The notes beneath the pieces are model-generated. The model was not told the DNA's origin, ran no database searches, and was given only the letters and a program-made list of their open reading frames with translations. Shown in pieces: positions 50,903 through 61,050 of a DNA stretch of 64,000 bases. The stretch's first letter is position 1, and each line of letters starts with the position of its first letter. The position numbers and the translations under genes were made by a program. The stretch comes from Hydractinia symbiolongicarpus (lineage: Eukaryota > Cnidaria > Hydrozoa > Anthoathecata > Hydractiniidae). Location: contig NC_079886.1 of the NCBI RefSeq assembly GCF_029227915.1, positions 2,976,001 to 3,040,000 of the forward strand. Direction: 5' to 3'.

Positions 50903-52120
50903 GGGACTTGTAGTTTTCAAAAATGTTTTCATTTTTGATGAAACGCTGAATAAAAGAAGTTTAATCGCCGGCAAACGAAAACCCGCGATTTCCCGTATAT
51001 CCCGGACTCGGCCCGTATAGTCAAAAGTATACAAAGAAAGTACCCAGGGAGTAAATTCATTTCCCGAATGATTTTTTAAATTATTTTTTCACCACTAAAA
51101 CGCATGAGACTTGTAGTTTTCCAAAATGTTTTCATTTTTGATGAGACGCTGAATAAAAGAAGTTTAATCGCTGGCAAACAAAAACCCGCGATTTCCTGTA
51201 AATCCCGGGCATGGCCCATATAGTCGAATGTATACAAAGAAAGTACCCTGTGAGTAAACTCATTTTCAGAACGATTTTTTAAATTATTTTTTCAACACAA
51301 AAACGCATGAGACTTGTAGTTTTCAAAAATGTTTTCATTTTTGATAAGACGCTGAATAAAAGAAGTTTAATCGTCGGCAAACGAAAACTCGCGATTTCCC
51401 GTAAATCCGGTACTCGGCCCGTATAGTCAAAAGTATGCAAAGAAAGTACCCAGGGAGTAAATTCATTTCCCGAACGATATTTTAAATTATTTTTTCACCA
51501 CTAAAACGAATGAGACTTGTAGTTTTCAAAAATATTTTCATTTTTGATGAGACGCTGAATAAAAGAAGTTTAATCGCCGGCAAACGAAAACCCGCGATTT
51601 CCCGTAAATCCCGTACTCGGCCCGTATAGTCAAAAGTACACAAAAAAAGGACCCAGGGAGTAAACTGATTTCCCGAATGATTTTTTAAATTATTTTTTCA
51701 CCACTAAAACGAATGAGACTTGTAGTTTTCAAAAATATTTTCATTTTTGATGAGACGCTGAATAAAAGAAGTTTAATCGCCGGCAAACGAAAACCCGCGC
51801 TTTCCCGTAAATCCCGTACTCGGCCCGTATAGTCAAAAGTACACAAAAAAAGGACCCAGGGAGAAAACTGATTTCCCGAATGATTTTTTAAATTATTTTT
51901 TCACCACTAAAACGCATGAGTCTTGCAGTTTTCCAAAATGTTTTCATTTTTGATGAGACGCTGAATAAAAGAAGTTTAATCGCCGGCAAAAGAAAACCCG
52001 CGATTTCCTGTAAATCCCGGGCTTGGCCCGTATAGTCAAAAGTATACAAAGAAAGTACCCAGGGAGTAAACTCATTTCCCGAACGATTTTTTAAATTATT
52101 TTTTCACCACTATAACGCCT
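50903..52120 (+). repeat. 6-monomer tandem duplication, copy 2 (1,218 bp)
   Basis: Repeats 49,685-50,902. Its first monomer is a hybrid: head CTGGGACTTG with GAAACGCTG from the ATAACGCC class, tail CGTATATCCCGGA from the AAATCTTTTC class. This places the exchange inside the monomer. Confidence 0.8.
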
Positions 52121-52323
52121 GAGACTTGTAGTTTTCAAAAATGTTTTCATTTTTGATGAAACGCTGAATAAAAGAAGTTTAATCGCCGGCAAACGAAAAC
52201 CCGCTATTTCCCGTAAATCCCGTACTCGGCCCGTATAGTCAAAAGTATACAAAGAAAGTACCCAGGGAGTAAACTCATTTCCCGAACGATTTTTTAAATT
52301 ATTTTTTCACCACTAAAACGCAT

Positions 52324-55300
52324 GAGACTTGTAGTTTTCGAAAATGTTTTCATTTTTGATGAGACGCTGAATAAAAGAAGTTTAATCGCCGGCAAACGAA
52401 AACCCGCGATTTCCTGTAAATCCCGGGCTTGGCCCCTATAGTCGAATGTATACAAAGAAAGTACCCTGTGAGTAAACTGATTTTCAAAACGATTTTTCAA
52501 ATTATTTTTTCACCACTAAAACGCATGAGACTTGTAGTTTTCAAAAATGTTTTCATTTTTGATAAGACACTGAATAAAAAAAGTTTAATCGCCGGCAAAC
52601 GAAAACCTGCGATTTCCCGTAAATCCGATACTAGCCCCGTATAGTCAAAAGTATACAAAGAAAGTACTCAAGGAGTAAATTCATTTTCCAAACGATTTTT
52701 TAAATTATTTTTTCACCACTAAAACGCATGAGACTTGTAGTTTTCCAAAATGTTTTCATTTTTAATGAGACGCTGAATAAAAGAAGTTTAATAGCCGGCA
52801 AACGAAAACCCGCGATTTCCTGTAAATCCCGGGCTTGGCCCGTATAGTCAAATGTATACAAAGAATGTACCCAGGGAGTAAATTCATTTCCCGAATAATT
52901 TTTTAAATTATTTTTTCACCACTAAAACGCATGAGACTTGTAGTTTTCAAAAATATTTTCATTTTTGATGAGACGCTGAATAAAAGAAGTTTAATCGCCG
53001 GCAAACGAAAACCCGCTATTTCCCGTAAATCCCGTACTCGGCCCGTATAGTCAAAAGTATACAAAGAAAGTACCCAGGGAGTAAACTCATTTCCCGAACG
53101 ATTTCTTAAACTATTTTTTCACCACTAAAACGCATGAGACTTGTAGTTTTCCAAAATGTTTTCATTTTTGATGAGACGCTGAATAAAAGAAGTTTAATCG
53201 CCGGCAAACGAAAACCCGCGATTTCCTGTAAATCCCGGGCTTGGCCCGTATAGTCAAATGTATACAAAGAAAGTACCCAGGGAGTAAATTCATTTCCCGA
53301 ATAATTTTTTAAATTATTTTTTCACCACTAAAACGCATGAGACTTGTAGTTTTCAAAAATATTTTCATTTTTGATGAGACGCTGAATAAAAGAAGTTTAA
53401 TCGCCGGCAAACGAAAACCTGCGATTTCCTGTAAATCCCGGGCTTGGCCCCTATAGTCAAATGTATACAAAGAAAGTACCCTGTGAGTAAACTGATTTTC
53501 AAAACGATTTTTCAAATTATTTTTTCACCACTAAAACGCATGAGACTTGTAGTTTTCAAAAATGTTTTCATTTTTGATAAGACGCTGAATAAAAGAAGTT
53601 TAATCGCCGGCAAACGAAAACCTGCGATTTCCCGTAAATCCGGTACTAGCCCCGTATAGTCAAAAGTATACAAAGAAAGTACTCAAGGAGTAAACTCATT
53701 TTCCAAACGATTTTTTAAATTATTTTTTCACCACTAAAACGCATGAGACTTGTAGTTTTCCAAAATGTTTTCATTTTTGATGAGACGCTGAATAAAAGAA
53801 GTTTAATCGCCGGCAAACGAAAACCCGCGATTTCCTGTAAATCCCGGGCTTGGCCCGTATAGTCAAATGTATACAAAGAATGTACCCAGGGAGTAAACTC
53901 ATTTCCCGAACGATTTTTTAAATTATTTTTTCACCACTAAAACGCATGAGACTTGTAGTTTTCAAAAATCTTTTCATTTTTGATGAGACGCTAAATAAAA
54001 GAAGTTTAATCGCCGGCAAACGAAAACCCGCGATTTCCCGTATATCCCGGACTCGGCCCGTATAGTCAAAAGTATACAAAGAAAGTACCCAGGGAGTAAA
54101 TTCATTTCCCGAATGATTTTTTAAATTATTTTTTCACCACTAAAACGCATGAGACTTGTAGTTTTCCAAAATGTTTTCATTTTTGATGAGACGCTGAATA
54201 AAAGAAGTTTAATCGCTGGCAAACAAAAACCCGCGATTTCCTGTAAATCCCGGGCATGGCCCATATAGTCGAATGTATACAAAGAAAGTACCCTGTGAGT
54301 AAACTCATTTTCAGAACGATTTTTTAAATTATTTTTTCAACACAAAAACGCATGAGACTTGTAGTTTTCAAAAATGTTTTCATTTTTGATAAGACGCTGA
54401 ATAAAAGAAGTTTAATCGTCGGCAAACGAAAACTCGCGATTTCCCGTAAATCCGGTACTCGGCCCGTATAGTCAAAAGTATGCAAAGAAAGTACCCAGGG
54501 AGTAAATTCATTTCCCGAACGATATTTTAAATTATTTTTTCACCACTAAAACGAATGAGACTTGTAGTTTTCAAAAATATTTTCATTTTTGATGAGACGC
54601 TGAATAAAAGAAGTTTAATCGCCGGCAAACGAAAACCCGCGATTTCCCGTAAATCCCGTACTCGGCCCGTATAGTCAAAAGTACACAAAAAAAGGACCCA
54701 GGGAGTAAACTGATTTCCCGAATGATTTTTTAAATTATTTTTTCACCACTAAAACGAATGAGACTTGTAGTTTTCAAAAATATTTTCATTTTTGATGAGA
54801 CGCTGAATAAAAGAAGTTTAATCGCCGGCAAACGAAAACCCGCGCTTTCCCGTAAATCCCGTACTCGGCCCGTATAGTCAAAAGTACACAAAAAAAGGAC
54901 CCAGGGAGAAAACTGATTTCCCGAATGATTTTTTAAATTATTTTTTCACCACTAAAACGCATGAGTCTTGCAGTTTTCCAAAATGTTTTCATTTTTGATG
55001 AGACGCTGAATAAAAGAAGTTTAATCGCCGGCAAAAGAAAACCCGCGATTTCCTGTAAATCCCGGGCTTGGCCCGTATAGTCAAAAGTATACAAAGAAAG
55101 TACCCAGGGAGTAAACTCATTTCCCGAACGATTTTTTAAATTATTTTTTCACCACTAAAACGCATGACACTTGTAGTTTTCAAAAATATTTTCATTTTTG
55201 ATGAGACGCTAAATAAAAGAAGTTTAATCGCCGGCAAACGAAAACCCGCGATTTCCCGTAAATCCCGTACTCGGCCAGTATAGTCGAATGTATATAAAAA

Positions 55301-55571
55301 AAGTACCCAGGGATTCAACTCATTTTCCGAACGATTTTTTAAATTATTTTTTCACCACTATAACGCCTGAGACTTGTAGTTCTCAAAAATGTTTTCATTT
55401 TTGATGAAACGCTGAATAAAAGAAGTTTAATCGCCGGCAAACGAAAACCCGCTATTTCCCGTAAATCCCGTACTCGGCCCGTATAGTCAAAAGTATACAA
55501 AGAAAGTACCCAGGGAGTAAACTCATTTCCCGAACGATTTTTTAAATTATTTTTTCACCACTAAAACGCAT
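52324..55571 (+). repeat. Block G: complete 16-monomer HOR copy (3,248 bp)
   Basis: Bounded by two TTTTCGAAAATG / CCCCTATAGTCGAATG monomers exactly 3,248 bp apart. It is the cleanest full-length copy of the block G unit, with no internal monomer gain or loss that I can see. Confidence 0.82.
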
Positions 55572-58500
55572 GAGATTTGTAGTTTTCGAAAATGTTTTCA
55601 TTTTTGATGAGACGCTGAATAAAAGAAGTTTAATCGCCGGCAAACGAAAACCCGCGATTTCCTGTAAATCCCGGGCTTGGCCCCTATAGTCGAATGTATA
55701 CAAAGAAAGTACCCTGTGAGTAAACTGATTTTCAAAACGATTTTTCAAATTATTTTTTCACCACTAAAACGCATGAGACTTGTAGTTTTCAAAAATGTTT
55801 TCATTTTTGATAAGACGCTGAATAAAAGAAGTTTAATCGCCGGCAAACGAAAACCTGCGATTTCCCGTAAATCCGGTACTAGCCCCGTATAGTCAAAAGT
55901 ATACAAAGAAAGTACTCAAGGAGTAAACTCATTTTCCAAACGATTTTTTAAATTATTTTTTCACCACTAAAACGCATGAGACTTGTAGTTTTCCAAAATG
56001 TTTTCATTTTTGATGAGACGCTGAATAAAAGAAGTTTAATCGCCGGCAAACGAAAACTCGCGATTTCCCGTAAATCCCGTACTCGGCCAGTATAGTCAAA
56101 TGTATACAAAGAAAGTACCCAGGGAGTAAACTCATTTCCCGAACGATTTTTTAAATTATTTTTTCACCACTAAAACGCATGAGACTTGTAGTTTTCAAAA
56201 ATATTTTCATTTTTGATGAGACACTAAATAAAAGAAGTTTAATCGCCGGCAAACGAAAACCCGCGATTTCCCGTAAATCCCGGACTCGGCCCGTATAGTC
56301 AAAAGTATACAAAGAAAGTACCCAGGGAGTAAATTCATTTCCAGAATGATTTTTTAAATTATTTTTTCACCACTAAAACGCATGAGACTTGTAGTTTTCC
56401 AAAATGTTTTCATTTTTGATGAGACGCTGAATAAAAGAAGTTTAATCGCTGGCAAACAAAAACCCGCGATTTCCTGTAAATCCCGCGCATGGCCCATATA
56501 ATCGAATGTTTACAAAGAAAGTACCCAGTGAGTAAACTTATTTTCAGAACGATTTTTTAAATTATTTTTTCAACACAAAAACGCATGAGACTTGTAGTTT
56601 TCAAAAATGTTTTCATTTTTGATAAAACGCTGAATAAAAGAAGTTTAATCGCCGGCAAACGAAAACCCGCGATTTCCCGTAAATCCGGTACTCGGCCCGT
56701 ATAGTCAAAAGTATGCAAAGAAAGTACCCAGGGAGTAAATTCATTTCCCGAACGATTTTTTAAATTATTTTTTCACCACTAAAACGAATGAGACTTGTAG
56801 TTTTCAAAAATATTTTCATTTTTGATGAGACGCTGAATAAAAGAAGTTTAATCGCCGGCAAACGAAAACCCGCGATTTCCCGTAAATCCCGTACTCCGCC
56901 CGTATAGTCAAATGTACACAAAAAAAGGACCCAGGGAGTAAACTGATTTCCCGAATGATTTTTTAAATTATTTTTTCACCACTAAAACGAATGAGACTTG
57001 TAGTTTTCAAAAATATTTTCATTTTTGATGAGACGCTGAATAAAAGAAGTTTAATCGCCGGCAAACGAAAACCCGCGCTTTCCCGTAAATCCCGTATTCG
57101 GCCCGTATAGTCAAAAGTACACAAAAAAAGGACCCAGGGAGAAATATGATTTCCCGAATGATTTTTTAAATTATTTTTTCACCACTAAAACGCATGAGAC
57201 TTGTAGTTTTCAAAAATCTTTTCATTTTTGATGAGACGCTAAATAAAAGAAGTTTAATCGCCGGCAAACGAAAACCCGCGATTTCCCGTATATCCCGGAC
57301 TCGGCCCGTATAGTCAAAAGTATACAAAGAAAGTACCCAGGGAGTAAATTCATTTCCCGAATGATTTTTTAAATTATTTTTTCACCACTAAAACGCATGA
57401 GACTTGTAGTTTTCCAAAATATTTTCATTTTTGATGAGACGCTGAATAAAAGAAGTTTAATCGCTGGCAAACAAAAACCCGCGATTTCCTGTAAATCCCG
57501 GGCATGGCCCATATAGTCGAATGCATACAAAGAAAGTACCCTGTGAGTAAACTCATTTTCAGAACGATTTTTTAAATTATTTTTTCAACACAAAAACGCA
57601 TGAGACTTGTAGTTTTCAAAAATGTTTTCATTTTTGATAAGACGCTGAATAAAAGAAGTTTAATCGTCGGCAAACGAAAACTCGCGATTTCCCGTAAATC
57701 CGGTAGTCGGCCCGTATAGTCAAAAGTATGCAAAGAAAGTACCCAGGGAGTAAATTCATTTCCCGAACGATTTTTTAAATTATTTTTTCACCACTAAAAC
57801 GAATGAGACTTGTAGTTTTCAAAAATATTTTCATTTTTGATGAGACGCTGAATAAAAGAAGTTTAATCGCCGGCAAACGAAAACCCGCGATTTCCCGTAA
57901 ATCCCGTACTCCGCCCGTATAGTCAAATGTACACAAAAAAAGGACCCAGGGAGTAAACTGATTTCCCGAATGATTTTTTAAATTATTTTTTCACCACTAA
58001 AACGAATGAGACTTGTAGTTTTCAAAAATATTTTCATTTTTGATGAGACGCTGAATAAAAGAAGTTTAATCGCCGGCAAACGAAAACCCGCGCTTTCCCG
58101 TAAATCCCGTACTCGGCCCGTATAGTCAAAAGTACACAAAAAAAGGACCCAGGGAGAAAACTGATTTCCCGAATGATTTTTTAAATTATTTTTTCACCAC
58201 TAAAACGCATGAGTCTTGCAGTTTTCCAAAATGTTTTCATTTTTGATGAGACGCTGAATAAAAGAAGTTTAATCGCCGGCAAACGAAAACCCGCTATTTC
58301 CCGTAAATCCCGTACTCGGCCCGTATAGTCAAAAGTATACAAAGAAAGTACCCAGGGAGTAAACTTATTTCCCGAACGATTTTTTAAATTATTTTTTCAC
58401 CACTAAAACGCATGAGACTTGTAGTTTTCAAAAATGTTTTCATTTTTGATGAGACGCTGAATAAAAGAAGTTTAATCGCCGGCAAACGAAAACCCGCGAT

Positions 58501-61040
58501 TTCCTGTAAATCCCGGGCTTGGCCCCTATAGTCAAATGTATACAAAGAAAGTACCCTGTGAGTAAACTGATTTTCAAAACGATTTTTCAAATTATTTTTT
58601 CACCACTAAAACGCATGAGACTTGTAGTTTTCAAAAATCTTTTCATTTTTGATGAGACGCTAAATAAAAGAAGTTTAATCGCCGGCAAACGAAAACCCGC
58701 GATTTCCCGTATATCCCGGACTCGGCCCGTATAGTCAAAAGTATACAAAGAAAGTACCCAGGGAGTAAATTCATTTCCCGAATGATTTTTTAAATTATTT
58801 TTTCACCACTAAAACGCATGAGACTTGTAGTTTTCCAAAATGTTTTCATTTTTGATGAGACGCTGAATAAAAGAAGTTTAATCGCTGGCAAACAAAAACC
58901 CGCGATTTCCTGTAAATCCCGGGCATGGCCCATATAGTCGAATGTATACAAAGAAAGTACCCTGTGAGTAAACTCATTTTCAGAACGATTTTTTAAATTA
59001 TTTTTTCAACACAAAAACGCATGAGACTTGTAGTTTTCAAAAATGTTTTCATTTTTGATAAGACGCTGAATAAAAGAAGTTTAATCGTCGGCAAACGAAA
59101 ACTCGCGATTTCCCGTAAATCCAGTACTCGGCCCGTATAGTCAAAAGTATGCAAAGAAAGTACCCAGGGAGTAAATTCATTTCCCGAACGATTTTTTAAA
59201 TTATTTTTTCACCACTAAAACGAATGAGACTTGTAGTTTTCAAAAATATTTTCATTTTTGATGAGACGCTGAATAAAAGAAGTTTAATCGCCGGCAAACG
59301 AAAACCCGCGATTTCCCGTAAATCCCGTACTCGGCCCGTATAGTCAAAAGTACACAAAAAAAGGACCCAGGGAGTAAACTGATTTCCCGAATGATTTTTT
59401 AAATTATTTTTTCACCACTAAAACGAATGAGACTTGTAGTTTTCAAAAATATTTTCATTTTTGATGAGATGCTGAATAAAAGAAGTTTAATCGCCGGCAA
59501 ACGAAAACCCGCGCTTTCCCGTAAATCCCGTACTCGGCCCGTATAGTCAAAAGTACACAAAAAAAGGACCCAGGGAGAAAACTGATTTCCCGAATGATTT
59601 TTTAAATTATTTTTTCACCACTAAAACGCATGAGTCTTGCAGTTTTCCAAAATGTTTTCATTTTTGATGAGACGCTGAATAAAAGAAGTTTAATCGCCGG
59701 CAAAAGAAAACCCGCGATTTCCTGTAAATCCCGGGCTTGGCCCGTATAGTCAAAAGTATACAAAGAAAGTACCCAGGGAGTAAACTCATTTCCCGAACGA
59801 TTTTTTAAATTATTTTTTCACCACTAAAACGCATGACACTTGTAGTTTTCAAAAATATTTTCATTTTTGATGAGACGCTAAATAAAAGAAGTTTAATCGC
59901 CGGCAAACGAAAACCCGCGATTTCCCGTAAATCCCGTACTCGGCCAGTATAGTCGAATGTATATAAAAAAAGTACCCAGGGATTAAACTCATTTTCCGAA
60001 CGATTTTTTAAATTATTTTTTCACCACTATAACGACTGAGACTTGTAGTTTTCAAAAATGTTTTCATTTTTGATGAAACGCTGAATAAAAGAAGTTTAAT
60101 CGCCGGCAAACGAAAACCCGCTATTTCCCGTAAATCCCGTACTCGGCCCGTATAGTCAAAAGTATACAAAGAAAGTACCCAGGGAGTAAACTCATTTCCC
60201 GAACGATTTTTTAAATTATTTTTTCACCACTAAAACGCATGAGACTTGTAGTTTTCGAAAATGTTTTCATTTTTGATGAGACGCTGAATAAAAGAAGTTT
60301 AATCGCCGGCAAACGAAAACCCGCGATTTCCTGTAAATCCCGGGCTTGGCCCCTATAGTCGAATGTATACAAAGAAAGTACCCTGTGAGTAAACTGATTT
60401 TCAAAACGATTTTTCAAATTATTTTTTCACCACTAAAACGCATGAGACTTGTAGTTTTCAAAAATGTTTTCATTTTTGATGAGACGCTGAATAAAAGAAG
60501 TTTAATCGCCGGCAAACGAAAACCCGCGATTTCCTGTAAATCCCGGGCTTGGCCCCTATAGTCGAATGTATACAAAGAAAGTACCCAGGGAGTAAATTCA
60601 TTTCCCGAATAATTTTTTAAATTATTTTTTCACCACTAAAACGCATGAGACTTGTAGTTTTCAAAAATATTTTCATTTTTGATGAGACGCTGAATAAAAG
60701 AAGTTTAATCGCCGGCAAACGAAAACCCGCGATTTCCTGTAAATCCCGGGCTTGGCCCCTATAGTCAAATGTATACAAAGAAAGTATCCTGTGAGTAAAC
60801 TGATTTTCAAAACGATTTTTCAAATTATTTTTTCACCACTAAAACGCATGAGACTTGTAGTTTTCAAAAATGTTTTCATTTTTGATAAGACGCTGAATAA
60901 AAGAAGTTTAATCGCCGGCAAACGAAAACCTGCGATTTCCCGTAAATCCGGTACTAGCCCCGTATAGTCAAAAGTATACAAAGAAAGTACTCAAGGAGTA
61001 AACTCATTTTCCAAACGATTTTTTAAATTATTTTTTCACC

Positions 61041-61050
61041 ACTAAAACTT
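61041..61050 (+). other. 9-bp deletion in a monomer end (site 2)
   Basis: The same nine-base deletion junction (ACTAAAACTTGTAG) recurs here, 20,900 bp from the first. The flanking monomers are in the same order, so the two sites share one origin. Confidence 0.9.
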
